Positions 23,350-34,840 of a stretch of DNA of 64,000 nucleotides are shown here, one piece after another (within the stretch, counting starts at the first letter, position 1; every line of letters starts with the position of its first letter). Source of the stretch: Dicyema japonicum (lineage: Eukaryota > Dicyemida > Rhombozoa > Dicyemidae); assembly GCA_011109175.1 (NCBI GenBank), contig RDEW01000003.1, positions 372,001 through 436,000 of the forward strand, read 5' to 3'. The notes beneath the pieces are model-generated. The model worked only from the letters and a program-made list of their open reading frames with translations, was not told the origin of the DNA and ran no database searches. Both the position numbers and the translations under genes were made by a program.

Positions 23350-23622
23350 GCATAGGCAGGACACACACTTTATTTAAGTAAAGAACAGTTTATTTTTAAC
23401 TAATCGTAGAACCAAGGAATGATCTTCACTTCTTTTTTTCTTTTTCTTGTGTGAGTGTTCTTTCTAGACAATCCAGTTCCGCAGTGAGAATCCACTGATG
23501 ACGGCGTCAAACCTTTTGGCATCGTAGATGCGTGAACCTTCCACCAAGTGAACAGCAGCGAGATTCGAACCCGTAGCCTAAGCCACTTAAGCCCGACACC
23601 TAACCACTATGCCACCCGGCTA
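23350..23622 (-). repeat. SINE-1 copy, reversed
   Basis: On the minus strand: TAGCCGGGTGGCATAGTGGT (A box), TAGGTGTCGGGCTTAAGTGG, GGGTTCGAATCTCGCTGCTG (B box), ACGCATCTACGATG, CGTCATCAGTGGATTCTCAC, ending AACTGTTCTTTACTTAAATA, AAGTGTGTG. It is the most complete SINE-1 with the A/T-rich tail also seen at 0.4-0.7 kb. Confidence 0.8.
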
Positions 23623-23724
23623 GATTTTTTTACTTGCTATATATTTTCGATAGGATTTGTAAAGATTTTGAATTAATTTAAAATAAAAATAAAAAATAAA
23701 TATTAAAAAAAAGTGCATTATATA

Positions 23725-23965
23725 CTATAATTGCTTCTGATTACCACATGGATTTCGTTCGTATCTGTTACAGAATTGCACAATCGTACTTTCACTTTTC
23801 CCATCAGGCTTCATGACGACCATAAGATGGCCATTTATTCTTGTCCCAGGATCCACATCTGAGTTCTGCACAGACCAAATACACTTGTCAGTTCTCTGGG
23901 AGTGCCCCGCTCTTGTCTGTGACGTTCTTGTTAGCCACCGGTTTCTTTCAATCGAAGGGACTTTG
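23725..23965 (-). other. Unidentified open segment
   Basis: The minus strand is open for about 80 codons and reads like real protein: VPSIERNRWLTRTSQTRAGH, SVQNSDVDPGTRINGHLMVV, IVQFCNRYERNPCGNQKQL then stop. I know no family with this pattern. There is no clear start; a stop lies just upstream, so it would need a short intron. It may be an exon, a retroelement remnant or chance. Confidence 0.25.
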
Positions 23966-24099
23966 GATAAATATTAAAAAAGTGCTCTTATAAGTTATCC
24001 TAGTAAAGCAATATTAATGATATCTCCGAATTTTTTAAATAACCTCTAGTATAACCATTTTTATCGTGGTGGTGACATTTACACATGTTTAAAAGGCGT

Positions 24100-25170
24100 T
24101 TGAGACATAAAAAGAACTAACCATTTTATCTTCGACACTAGAGGACTTAAAGATGTGACAAATGACGCTCTCAATGTTCGGGCATTCAAGATCTGTATGC
24201 TGCCTGAAGGAAAAGAAGATGGCAGGTGGATTGTACGAGGAGCATGGAAACTGTGTTAATCTTGCTTCCTTCGGATTCGAAACATTTGGTCAAGGATTTG
24301 CTATGCATAAGGGTATTGTCCCGTGTTTGTACGGATACTTGAAAGTTAGCGACAGGATCTGTGTAATACAATTAAAAAAGAGCCCAATAGAGTAGAGGAG
24401 GTTATACTACGATCATATATGTCTGTGCTCCACACAGCATTCGTCTAATGAGGAATCCTGAGAACTTTAGCAGTTCTTACGAGGAATTGGCTAGAATAAT
24501 GACAAACTTTGCTCTTCTTATCAGCTGCTCGTTGCAGGAGACTAGAATGGAAACAAATCCTGTCTCACTTGTTTATGAAATTTCTACCCCGATTTCTGTA
24601 AAAGTCGTAGACAGAGATAGTTTTTATCCGTCCAGAGATTTTATATCATCTCCATCATTCTCATATTGTATCTTTTTCTCCTTCAAGTATTAAATTGAAG
24701 AATGGATTAGATCCTTCACCTTTAGAAGGATTGGATGACGAGGCCATGAGAATTGGGGTTTGTGCCCGCCTGGGAGTTGATGTTAGCTAGCTCATTGCTA
24801 TAGATGTGAAGGATATTCGACGCTAAAGGTTTTCGCACTTTCTCCTGCCAAAAGTGGTGGAAGGAGTCCAAGGCACAGAGCCATCAACGGATTTATTACG
24901 TAGGGACTCCGAAACCATCGGATTCCAGGTTCAGTCGGAGCCTCTCGGACTGATCTTTGCAAACAAAAAACCTGACGGGAAACTTTCTTCCTATGTGATA
25001 GCGGTAGATATCCCGCCTTAGACACCACCTGTGTAGATGAACTCTCCCTTGTATTGACGGCAAATCATCCATGGATCAGCCTCGAAAAGGACCGAGAGCC
25101 TAAAGAAATATGAATGTCTTGGGGGACAGTTCATTTTTGAATCAGTCGCCGTCGAAATATAAGAGTAATT
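24100..25170 (+). mobile_element. RLE-family LINE, degraded
   Basis: Near 24735 it reads DDEAMRIGVCARLGVDV, which matches DDDSLRIGIGQRLGLDV of the copy at 32.7-33.4 kb. Then come SEPLGLIFANKKPDGKLSSY near 24940-24990 (the RPDG core, here KPDG), a DTTCVDEL-type block near 25020, and SLKKYECLGGQFIFESVAVE near 25095-25150. Many stops are present. The part from 24100 to 24700 is probably the RT portion but is too worn to prove. Confidence 0.55.
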
Positions 25171-26639
25171 GGAAGTAGATCACTAATAGTTGTTCATGCA
25201 TAAAGGTTGTCCTAATTGAATATAAGCGAGAGGCTATATGCTTATATCCAATAATTATCACTAAAGAAGACCTGAGAGGAAATAGCCAAGCAGTCAGGCA
25301 TCCGCTATATCTCCTTTAACAGATAAATTTAAAAATTTTATTTGCAATCAAATTCAGTTACAAATCTCGGCAAAGGCGTTCAACCAGGAACCTGTTGAAT
25401 GGCTGTTTGCCGTTTTGAGGCATGCAAGTCTTCTCGCATCCCCAATGCTCTCAAAGTGCTTCCTATTTTTTCAAAGACACTCTTTCTGATTAAAGTATAG
25501 GTACTTCGACAAGTCCACAAGCTCTCGATTGTGTCATAGATACATTCAGTCCAGAATAAGAGTTAAGGACTGTATCCATAAAATTTTTTGAGGAGCCACA
25601 AGAGGAAAAATATCACTGAACGGTAATTCCCAATCCTCCAAAACAAACAAGCAGAGTTACTGAAGCCATTTTTTCTTCTCGTGAGCATGGACGAAGTGAC
25701 TCAGGAGACCTCGAAACTCTATGCTCCGAAGAAGGAAAGATAACATTTGGTTACTATATTAACCTTAGACTAACATAAGCAACCACCACTTAAAACAATC
25801 GAATGGGAGGGTTAACGGATTAGTGAGTTCTGGAGTAGCTCTCAATCAACCATCCCTCTTCTGGCTATTTCTCTGTTTTTTGAGCGTAGGGGTATCTAGT
25901 TGGATCCAAGTATCTCCGAGGTTTCGACTGGGTTATTAGCCAGTTTACAATTCTCGTTGTTAACCTTGAATTATGATAAGTCTTTGATGTGTTTAAAGGT
26001 CAAATTTATCGACTAATATATAGAATTGCTCCTAGTCCTTGGTTCTTGTCAAAAGAAATCCCATTGCTTTTTCACGTGAAAAAAAAATTTCTGCGGGGTT
26101 ATTTTATTTTAGAAATTATGCATAGAAACATGGATTCCTTTGACAGGTGGAAACGATTTTTTTGGTTATCTCAGAGTCATTAGAAACTGGGTCGGATTGT
26201 AGGGTCTAAAATCATTTCCATTTACATGAATTCAAAAATAAGAAATTAGAGGTAGGGCAGCCCAGACCGATGGCTATCTCCTCATTGGACTGCGAGGAAA
26301 ATAGGCTCAGTCAAATTGAACCGAGAGTTGGTTTTCAAGTATCAAAAATCGGCATTATAGGGAAGTGAAAACTTGAATTTCGCTTGAAAAAGGATCTTTG
26401 ATAAAGCGAGCTTGAATTTCGCTGGAAAAAGGCTGTTGTTAAGCCAAAATCAATAAATTTTAAATTCAAAGAAAAATCTGTTAAACCGCAATTTACATAA
26501 AAATCAATATAATATTTTGAACTCAAAATCATAAACCACAGGTTGACAGCTTCACCTTTGACTGTCTACTATCTGATTCCTCGGCACAGCTAAAATAACA
26601 GAGCACGTGTATAATACTAACATATTCATTATTTTATTA
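25171..26639. other. No gene recognised
   Basis: Only short frames. A local duplication, CTTGAATTTCGCTTGAAAAA and CTTGAATTTCGCTGGAAAAA, lies at about 26372 and 26411. Nothing else can be named. Confidence 0.4.
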
Positions 26640-27000
26640 TTCATTTAAGCACTTTACGAGAGCCCCGCATGTGCAGCAAAAGAAACAAGGTTAGATGTCA
26701 TCCTTTTCCATGCTCCCCTGTTCCTAGCCAAAGCTCTCATGTTGTCCAGGTCGTTGGCAATTTTTTAGATTTCTTTTGACATTGACCAGGTCTTTTTGTA
26801 AAACTATTGGCAGTGTCGTTTTAGGTCTTCCACGATAGCGGCCTTCTTGACAAACATATATGTTTCCAGAGATATGTTCGGTGGGGATGTTAATTCCATC
26901 CTCAGCACGTGTCCGAAGAGCTTCCATCGGGATTCCAGTACTTTTAATAACATATTCATATTCTTTGAAATTATCATAAATAAATTTAAATTGCAACAGT
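26640..27000 (-). mobile_element. LINE-B C-terminal fragment
   Basis: The minus strand reads GIPMEALRTRAEDGINIPTE, YRGRPKTTLPIVLQKDLVNV, then after a frameshift ARNRGAWKRMTSNLVSFAAH and stop. The RGRPKTTLP and ARNRGxW motifs are the LINE-B C-terminal signature shared with 12.2, 21.5 and 49.4 kb. Confidence 0.7.
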
Positions 27001-27273
27001 TTGGGGTTTTCTCAGAGTCATAGAATAAATAATCGATACAGATTTATATTAGGGTGATCGATTGAGAATTAGTCCAACCACTGTTCTCCGATTTTGCCAT
27101 TTTTTCCTCAAAATGGGGTATTTGAGGTAATTCTGTCTACCTGCTTTATCATTTGAAAGCAAAAAATTATAACAAAGTATGAAATTAATTAATAAATTTA
27201 ATATTATATTATTTCACGTAAATTCTTAAATTACATAATTATTAACTGATTCTGACTACTTTCTGTTTGTGTT

Positions 27274-28996
27274 ATGTCTTTTAACGGTATGTCGCTCACG
27301 AATTCTATGAAATCTAACCTTAAAAGTTCTTAAATTGTAACAAGCCATAGGGATGGGGATAAATGATCTCTTCACCGTTCAAAAGGAGGCATACAAGCCA
27401 ATATCTAGTGGAAGTGACATCGTGATTCACTCCAGTCTGCCTTATTTTTTCAAGTGTAGAGACTGGTAGCGGGAAGACACTGGCTTTTGGGATCCCTTTG
27501 ATGGAGCGTGTTGTTTCGGGTGATGGAGTTCAACTTCTGGCCTTGGCTCCTACTAGGGAGCTCGCAAGACAAATATCAGGACAGCTCGAACAACTCAGTC
27601 ATGCCAGAGTGATCCCTGTTTACGGGGGAGTCGGGATTCAAGACCAAGGTTAGATTCCTGGTAATCTTTAGTCTGGGACCTCAAGAAGGGAGTTGACGTT
27701 GTGGTTGGCACTCCTGGAAGGGTTATTGACCTGATTGGACGAAGAGCCCTTATTTTTACAAAATTGAGATTCTTGGTGGTGGATGAAGTTGACAAGATGA
27801 TGGATATGGGATTCAAAGATTCGGTCGAAGAGATAATCAACAAAGCCTTTTATTCGCCCTCCTCCAAACCACAATTGGTGTTACTTTCGGCCACAATGCC
27901 TGAATGGGTGTACTCTGTGACCAAAACATATATGAGGGACCACAAGTTAATAAAAACAGTGACCACAAACTCAAAGACCCCCTCTTCAGTTAGGCACGTG
28001 GCCGTCAATGTGGAATACTGGGGTCTTATTCCATCGTTAAATCACCTGGTGTTGGGTCTGTCGAGTGGGCGGGCCATAATTTTCGTGGACACTAAACAGA
28101 TGATTTCTGATATTGCTAATGACCCCGATTTGGAGTTTTCCGTAGATGTGCTCCACGGAGACATCGAACAGTCGCGGAGAGAACATGTCCTCAATGTTTT
28201 TGTTTAGCTAATGGCAGGCCTTTAGGGACGGACATGTGAAAGTGCTCCTTTGCACGGATGTGGCTTCTAGAGGAATAGACATACCCGACGTGGAGCTTGT
28301 CCTTCAGTGCAACCCTCCGCGTGACCCCGATAATTACATCCACCGATCAGGCCGCACAGGACGGGCTGGAAAAGAAGGACTCTCCATTTGCTTGTATAAT
28401 AATATGAACGGCTATGACGAACGATTGCTTACGCAAATCGAAAAGAAAGCTGTTTGTTATTCCTCATATTTTAGGGTTTTTTGTTCGATTCTGCCCCTTC
28501 CGTTTCGGACGCTGTTTTGGCTCAGATTAGAGAGTTTGGATGGCTGTAATCTGTAGGAAGGTCAAGTCTGTTGAGGCCAATGATGTCGAAAATTACATGG
28601 AAGCTGCCAGTATTATGCTATCTTCTGATGGTTCCCGGGACATGGTTGCTGCTATGATGTCTCTCTTGTTTGCTGAAAGATCTGGGAGAGAGGTTCTGTG
28701 AGTGATTGACATTTTAGGTTGCTAGCCTGAATGACACATTTAAGCAGGACTTTTCATTCAACAGAAATCAATACAGGAATGAGAATTTCTCTAGAGGTTC
28801 TGCGTATAGACGGGAAAACACTGGAAAGAGTTTGTCGTACAAGCAGAACTACTCCAATGACAGGAGGTTTTCCAATAGAAACGACTATGATGAAAGAAGA
28901 ATGTCTAACAAACAGGATTTCAGGCGATCTCGCGATGATTTCTTTAGTAAAGGCGGTAAAGATCTTAAATGGGAACGTGGATCAAAATTTTCTTAG
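27274..28996 (+). CDS. DDX21: DEAD-box RNA helicase of the DDX21/Gu group
   Basis: Nucleolar ATP-dependent RNA helicase acting in rRNA transcription and processing. Eight exons joined across seven introns of 22-25 nt (27326-27350, 27435-27459, 27649-27671, 28196-28217, 28452-28474, 28534-28556, 28693-28717) give 1557 bases, an uninterrupted 518-residue frame. Motifs in order: Q-motif region [16 protein letters not shown], motif [35 protein letters not shown], motif II DEVD in [16 protein letters not shown] in [24 protein letters not shown], and motif [19 protein letters not shown] instead of DEAD is typical of DDX21/DDX50. A GUCT domain follows ([16 protein letters not shown]), then an Arg/Asn/Ser-rich tail replacing the FRGQR repeats. 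The long acidic/lysine-rich N-terminus of the human protein is absent. Confidence 0.93.
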
Positions 28997-29639
28997 AATT
29001 TTCTAGCAAAATAATTTTTCTTTCTTATAAATTGTTATTATTTTCATTTTATGTGATTAAGCCAATTGGTTCCTAATACTAGTCTGATCTTGTGTGCTTC
29101 ATGTCATGGAGTCACGTGGTAGCCGAATGGTCTTTTTCATTCTAAGGTTTTTGCCTGTCATTTGACGTTACTTGTAAGTGTGGTGGATGGTTTCCATAAT
29201 GGAAAGCAAGTACCTTTCGAAGAGATCTCATGAGAGGACATATAGCCTTTCCCTGCTCTAAAAAAGAATGATTAGATTTAACCTGCCACGAAAAACCTTT
29301 ATGGTAATTTCAATGGTAATTAACAGGGAGCTATCTACATTTTGTTTCCATGGAAACCGCACTCCTCTTAAAGAAAATCTAAATTTCAACCTCCCCTGTT
29401 CAGATTGATCAGAAATTGTTTTGTCTTGAATTTTTAATAGTTTTAGATTGATGATTTAAAACACCGGACAACTAGCTAAATGATGGTGACGTTCATCCGG
29501 TTAAAAAACCTCTTCAAGATGGATGTGACCTCTCGTTTCATTTTTCATGTGAATGGCCGAAATGATGCACTCAGGGGACAGTCGATAATGAAATTTTGAA
29601 ACGATGAAGCGTCGAAAACATCATGCCCAGGATTCGAAT
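28997..29639. other. Intergenic with tRNA-like remnants
   Basis: Two pieces look like worn tRNA-derived sequence: GGTAGCCGAATGG near 29132-29144, and AATGGCCGAAATGATGC with a B-box-like GGATTCGAATATCG at about 29550-29645. Neither folds into a full tRNA. No protein gene is visible. Confidence 0.35.
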
Positions 29640-29870
29640 ATCGTCTGGCACAAAATTGGAAGAACTAATTAAGTGATTCCAGCTTTTAGCAAGTCCCACA
29701 CTCTCCTCAAGTTGACCGTCAGAGATCCCATCGCCATTCGGAAATGTCTTTCCGGTCGAGATTCCTTCGCATGGGTCACCCGGTCCTGTTTCTTTACAGG
29801 AACACAGGAAACCCTGGCTATTGTTTCTTCTCGGCTTTTCTGAAAGGAGATGAACAATTGATGCTTTTTC
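29640..29870 (-). mobile_element. LINE-E 3' terminal ORF fragment
   Basis: The minus strand gives ERHFRMAMGSLTVNLRRVWD, LLKAGIT, stop, then TTAATTAG, matching the ends of the copies at 30.4 and 54.8 kb (RRLFRKVVGTMEDHRRRMAQ, LIEGTGIT). It is the most diverged of the three. Confidence 0.55.
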
Positions 29871-30025
29871 GTGTTAAGGAAGAGACCGGCGATATGTTCA
29901 ATTCTCGAAGGGGAAAAGGAAAATTTCTTGAGATTTGCTCAAATAGCAGCGATCACGGAAATATACAAAAACCAGATTCCATAGACGGCCGAAGAATTCG
30001 AGGGAGGAATTGCAGCTAAGAGAAA

Positions 30026-30283
30026 GTGACATTGTCGTGGACAATATTTATTTTAGGTGACGTGAAACCCATCTCCGTTTGGAAGGGTCTGATTCGCGTC
30101 GCAATCGAATTTCCGATTTTGTTGACAACTCCCTACCTAATCTCTCAGCAGTTCCAGAGGTTTAGAATGCCATTAAAACAGACGGAAGTGATCTCGAAAG
30201 GTCGAGTATTCCTTCAGTTTCCTGTATTAAGGAGAATAGTTAACAGAAATCAAAATTTTTATATTAATGAGTTAAGATTTTAG
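30026..30283 (+). other. Unclassified open segment
   Basis: About 85 codons open on the plus strand (SVWKGLIRVAIEFPILL, TEVISKGRVFLQFPVL). No family is recognised and no partner exon found. The stretch from 29871 to 30360 otherwise shows nothing. Confidence 0.15.
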
Positions 30284-30364
30284 ACTGACTTTAATCGTTC
30301 CAGGTGAATGACTTTGATTTTAATTTGACTGTTGCTGGTTATTTGAGCGAATTTATTTTATTTA

Positions 30365-30610
30365 TTAACCCCTGGATCATCGAGAAAGATGCCAACTAGT
30401 TAGGTGATTCCAGTTCCCGCAACCAAGCGTGCTATCCTAAGCCTGTGCGTCTCCACTGTTCCCACTGCTGAACGGAAGTTCTTTGATCTTTGCAGAAGAA
30501 ACCGATTGGCGACGGAAATTCTTTGCCAACCGATTTTCTTTTGCGTGAAACAGTGAGAGATTGAGTGGGTGTCCATCTTCCTCGCAAATGCGGAGAAATC
30601 CGGAACCACA
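30365..30610 (-). mobile_element. LINE-E 3' terminal ORF and tail
   Basis: The minus strand reads SGFLRICEEDGHPLNLSLFH, NRFLLQRSKNFRSAVGTVE, RIARLVAGTGIT then stop, with one frameshift compared with the 54.6-54.84 kb copy. The 3' sequence after the stop (CTAACTAGTTGGC, ATCTTTCTCGATGATCCAGG, GGTTAATAAA) is the same tail carried by most SINE-2 copies. Confidence 0.7.
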
Positions 30611-30710
30611 TCTATGAGTTGTAGAGTCCGTCAGCAGGGGAATCTGAGAGGGAATATCTACGCAGTTGGAGCGGCCTTTGTGTGATCTCGGCTGACTGTT
30701 TCTTTATTTT
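30605..30710 (+). repeat. SINE-3, 3' part
   Basis: CTGAGAGGGAATATCTACGC, AGTTGGAGCGGCC, TTTCTTTATTTTAATAAAAC matches the end of the copy at 38.58-38.67 kb. It is joined head-on to the LINE-E fragment. Confidence 0.6.
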
Positions 30711-30884
30711 AATAAAACATTGATTTTTTACAGGCCACTTAATAAATTAATTGATTACCTTGAATTAAGTATAATTTTCATCACTTTGACAACGCCGCCT
30801 TATAATCATGGTTATAAATCTCCTTGAATTTGACTAAGTAATAGTTCGATCTTTTTTGTCGAATAAGTTCAGGACGGTTCCCAA

Positions 30885-31330
30885 GGATCAACGGAATTGT
30901 CAAGCGAGCCTTGGAGTCTGCGGGATACCCAGCCATACTAGAACCTGTTGGCCTGGACAGAGGAGACGGAAAACGTCCCGACGGGATCACAATTTTCCCA
31001 TTCGAAGAGGGAAACCTTTGGTCTAGGACGCTACTTGTGTCGACACGCTTTGCCCGTCCAACATTGTCGGGAACGCGGTAGACACACTGTATTCCGCGGA
31101 AAAAACGATGAGGACAAAGGAGAAGAATACGAAGCGCTACGCGACCGATTCGCGTTTTATCCGATAGTGGTCGAGACAACTGGAGGAATAAGTGGAAAAT
31201 CGCTTCGCTTCCTAAAGAAACTTGGACGCTTAGCTGCACTAAAAAGCCACGACGCACGTAAGACCCGGTGGCTACTCCAGTTGATCTCTGTTGTGTCAGC
31301 GGGGTCCACTTTGGATGGATGGTAGTTTTA
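30885..31330 (+). mobile_element. RLE-family LINE C-terminus
   Basis: Plus-strand translation: ALESAGYPAILEPVGLDRGD, GKRPDGITIFPFEEGN, then after a frameshift DATCVDTLCPSNI, and in a third frame FAFYPIVVETTGGISGKSLR, FLKKLGRLAALKSHDARKTR, WLLQLISVVSAGSTLDGW and stop. The order RPDG, DATC, VETTGG is that of a C-terminal restriction-like endonuclease domain known in LINEs of aquatic invertebrates. It is frameshifted at least twice. Confidence 0.75.
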
Positions 31331-31629
31331 AATAAAAGAATAAATTTGTGTTTTTAATAAAAGAATTAAATCTGAAATAACACAGACAAAAAATCAAAAT
31401 TAAATGGCCGCAGCTTTCATTACAATTAATCTGATTTGTGTGTTTATGACTAAATTTGATCAAACTGTGCTGCTTAGTTATACTAAATCCCACACATCCT
31501 TACTTTAGTAAGACCATTCACTTTCCTCTAAACCGTCATGATAGCTTAGTTTATTTCACGTTTCTTCAATTCTTCTTCATTCAATAAGGAGTTTGACATT
31601 CCATAGGAAACATGCCACAGATATGGCAA

Positions 31630-32412
31630 ACAATTTAAGAAATTGTGATGAATCGTAACATTCTCCCTTTAATATGGAAAAAAGCTGTCGTGAGGATGAT
31701 TCCAAAACCAGGGAAGCCAAAGAGAGATCCGGCAAGCTACAGGCCAATTAACTTAAAAAAGTGATAGAACGTATCATTTTCAAAAGGCTAAGCAGACATA
31801 TAGAGGAGAATGACTTTCTGATTCCGGAGCAGTGGGGTTTTCGTCCGGAAAAGGCTGTGCAGACTGCTTCTTTCTAATGAATTTTGAAATCATGAAAGTA
31901 AGGGATTCCAAAAGACAAATAAACTTATTATGTCTTGATATCTCGAAAGCCTTGATATCTCAACAGTGTATGCCATGAAGCGTTGTTAACGCAGCTTATA
32001 TCAGCATGTGTTCCAAGATACCTATTTGTTTGGCTAAGAAATTATCTTCAGGAAAGAAAATCTTTTCTGAAGATGTGTGGAAATATATTTGATGCAATAT
32101 CATTCAAGAGAAGAGTACCACAAAGTTCACTTTGTACAAAAAAGTTACACGTCAGCCGACACATAACTGTTCATCTTCAAGGGAGTTATTCTCCCTAGCC
32201 TGCTTTATTGGTGAGAGGGGTGGTTCTTCTCTTCAAAAGGGGAGATCTTATCCCTCCTAGAGAAGACAAAGAGAGCTGCAATTAAGCTCTCCTTAAACAA
32301 GAAACTGAGAGACTGTCTAAGCGAGGACGAAGACAAGCTGTTAGAACGGATTAGCAAGAATGTGGAGGATCGGCTCAATGGTTTCAGGAGGAGATCAAGA
32401 AACCAGAACATA
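31630..32412 (+). mobile_element. LINE-C (Jockey-like RT), interrupted by a Tc1-like element
   Basis: Plus-strand pieces in order: WKKAVVRMIPKPGKPKRDPA, SYRPINL, IERIIFKRLSRHIEENDFLI, PEQWGFRPEKAVQT (31660-31875), LLTQLISACVPRYLFVWLRN, YLQERKSFL (31980-32070), IFKGVILPSLLYW (about 32170), and KGEILSLLEKTKRAAIKLSL with NVEDRLNGFRRRSRNQN (32230-32405). This runs from the RT fingers to the post-RT region of a Jockey-type LINE, with several frameshifts. At 32412 it is cut by a transposon and resumes at 34794. Confidence 0.75.
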
Positions 32413-32489
32413 CAGCGATACAGATAAAAAACGGAACACTCATTTTCTCGATTTTTTCTATTGAATGATTAATTTTTCAACAAAAATAG

Positions 32490-33410
32490 AATTTTTTTTT
32501 TTTTTTTTTTAATTAAAAAAATTTTTTTAACAATTAAACAAATATCAGTTGAGGAAGCCTGCTGCGTGGATTGCGAACGAGTTCCCTCGGAGTATGGCTA
32601 TTCCAATCTTTTGTCTTAGCCATAGCCCTTCTCGTTGATCCCTTTTCTTTCTGGCAAGCAATCCTCCGAGTTCTTGCAAGAATTCAGCCGTCATTGGACC
32701 AACGGCTCCCGATGATTCGGTCGCAACAGGAGTAAATCGGTAGCGATCCCCCGAGGCAAGAATATTTCTTGATTTTTAGGTTTTCCGCGGTCGAAGCAGC
32801 TGCTCCAGGTGTCTGAACAGATTTAAAAATGTTCGTGCTTGAGAACGTGTCTATGCAAGTTGCGTCCCAGACCAAAGATCTTCCAGACGTGAAGGGGAAA
32901 AGGGTCATCCCGTCAGGTCTCTTCCCATCTCCTCGATCAAGACCCACTGGTTCAAGCTGTGCTGGGAAGCCTGAAGCTTTCAGAGCTCTGACGATCACAT
33001 CATTCAGAGCAGCATGACGTGGTCCCCTTCCGGCGCTTCTTCTGCAGGACAGCGGGTGCAATCCTTTCACATCGACTGTTTTCCCGCATCGGCATCGGTG
33101 CTCCTGGCAAACGTCTAGTCCCAGCCTTTGTCCGATTCCAATCCTCAAAGAATCGTCGTCCAAAAAGGTCCCGAGGTTTGGGCAAGGTATTGCACCAAGC
33201 CATGCTCCACTCCCTCGACTTGAAGCTGACACCAAACAAGCCAGACGATGTTGATTTGCTTCTTTCTTAAGGTCCTTCAAAATTTTGGAGCAGACAATGT
33301 CATCCCAATTCTTTGCTTCGTTGTGTCTTCTGGGATTTTGAGTCCGGACCCGTTCCATTTCCGACAAGCTTCGTCAAATGACTCATTCCAGCAAAGTCCA
33401 ATTGTGTTAT
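32490..33410 (-). mobile_element. RLE-family LINE, 3' end with endonuclease domain
   Basis: Best copy of the family; 32684-33367 is open for 227 codons. In order: AKNWDDIVCSKILKDLKKEA, SSRGSGAWLGAIPCPNLGTF, LDDDSLRIGIGQRLGL, a Cys/His cluster HRCRCGKTVDVKGLHPLSCR, ALKASGFPAQLEPVGLDRGD, GKRPDGMTLFPF, SLVWDATCIDTFS and AASTAENLKIKKYSCL. After a frameshift the protein ends MTAEFLQELGGLLARKKRDQ, IGIAILRGNSFAIHAAGFLN, stop. The tail (TAACAATTAAACAAATATCAG reversed, then a T run) is at the left. RPDG with WDATC fits a PD-(D/E)XK endonuclease core. It is inserted in the Tc1-like element. Confidence 0.8.
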
Positions 33411-33609
33411 GAAGGACTTGCCGTGTCAAATGACTGCAGCTTGAGAGAATTAAAAAAAAAACTTAACTTTAGCCTTTTAAAAAAATTAAAACGCCCTATA
33501 TTTTGGTACGTAATTAAATCCAGTTTTTTTCAGAACAAAATAAAAAAGAGAACAAAAAAAATTCTCTATTTTTTCCAAAGTTTTTTGAACCCATTTTTAT
33601 TTTATTACA

Positions 33610-34600
33610 CGTGTTGTTTCTTGTCACATGGTTCTACACTTACATACCAAGAAAAAGGAGAAATTATTGCTTATTATAAAGTTGGAAAGTCATATCGACA
33701 AATTCGAAATCTTTCCGAAAGATCCCTCAGTGCTATCTCGAGAGTCACCATGAATGATTCTTTCGAGAGAGAGAAAAAAAGGCTCAGGGCGAAGATTTTC
33801 CCTTAACTCTGATGATCTCGAAATAATTGAAGGTGAACAAAAAAGTGATGTTAATTTCAATTCTGCAAAATGTTAGAAAATTTTACGTTATGAAACGGGA
33901 ACTGTTGTCAGATCACAGACAGTGAGGAACTACCTGAAAATACTGAATATATCGACGTTTCAGCCTACGAAAAGGCCACATCTAGCGAAAAAACACAAAA
34001 CGACGAGAATTTCTCAGTGCACGAAATGGAACATGTTACCAAATGTGTTCTGGAATCGATGAATCTATTTAATCCCGATGGACGAAAATTTGTCTGGAGA
34101 AAGATGGAGAAAGGCTTTTAAACAAAAATGTTACCACAACAGTGAAGTTCGGAAAAGGAACGTAATGGTTTGGGCCGCATTCACATCGGAATGTTTTTCG
34201 GAACTTGTGTGGATAAAAGGAATTATGAATGGGAACTTATATGTAAGCATCTTGGCGGATAATTTGTTGCCTTTTTTGGAGAAAACAGGAATCCGGTCTC
34301 CAATTTTTCAGCAAGATTCAAAGCACACCTGCTAGGTTGCTAAAGACTTTTTCAATGAACACGGAAATAAGTTATTACAATGGCCCCCTCAAAATCCCGA
34401 TTTGAATCCTATCGAGCACGTGTGGGCCTTCATGAAACAAAAAATAAGGGGAACCGAATTTTAAAAAAGTGACCTATTCTAAGAATTGAAAAAGATTTGG
34501 AACGATCTCACGATAGAATATGCGAAATCGCTTGTTGGATCAATGCGGAGTAGATTTTTAGAAGCAATAAATGCTCAAGGGGGTCATACTAAATTTTGAA
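33610..34600 (+). pseudogene. Tc1-like transposase, broken
   Basis: The N-terminal helix-turn-helix part reads STLTYQEKGEIIAYYKVGKS, YRQIRNLSERSLSAISR (about 33640-33750). After frameshifts: KFVWRKMEKGFKQKCYHNSE, RNVMVWAAFTSECFSELVWI, the second catalytic Asp in FQQDSKHTC (about 34315), then past a stop LQWPPQNPDLNPIEHVWAFM with the third acidic residue (Glu) near 34420. It is typical of a DD34E transposase but cannot be active. Confidence 0.8.
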
Positions 34601-34793
34601 CTATTTTTGTTCTCTTTTTTATTTTTTTGAAAAAATGGGTTTAATTACTTACCAAAATCATTGACGTTTGGATTTTTGTAAAAGGCAGAAGTTAAGCTTA
34701 TAATTTAAAATTCAATTTTTTATTAAAAAAATTAATCTTTATTTAGAAAAAATTGAAAAATTGGCTGTTCCGTTTTTTATTTGTATCGCTGTA

Positions 34794-34840
34794 TCTATAA
34801 AACTGGGTGAAACGTTCTGAAAAAAAATTTTGAAAAGAAG
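34794..34840 (+). mobile_element. LINE-C, short continuation after the transposon
   Basis: If the Tc1-like element and one TA are removed, the LINE-C frame ending RRRSRNQNI continues SIKLGETF and stops. The join is in frame, which supports insertion of the transposon into LINE-C close to the end of its ORF. Confidence 0.45.

Larger units (their letters stand above)
32413..34791 (+). mobile_element. Tc1/mariner-like transposon with matched TIRs
   Basis: The left end CAGCGATACAGATAAAAAAC, GGAACA (from 32413) is mirrored by the right end, whose reverse complement is CAGCGATACAAATAAAAAAC, GGAACA (to 34791). TA dinucleotides flank both ends (32411-32412 and 34792-34793), the expected target duplication. 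It holds a decayed transposase and a nested minus-strand LINE, and sits inside LINE-C coding sequence. Confidence 0.88.

Noticed and set aside
30781-31257. 158-codon minus-strand frame
   Set aside because: Antisense of the RLE-family domain, whose RPDG and VETTGG blocks read on the plus strand.
32205-32411. Minus-strand frame rich in Ser/Leu
   Set aside because: Antisense of LINE-C post-RT sequence, which reads LLEKTKRAAIKLSL on the plus strand.
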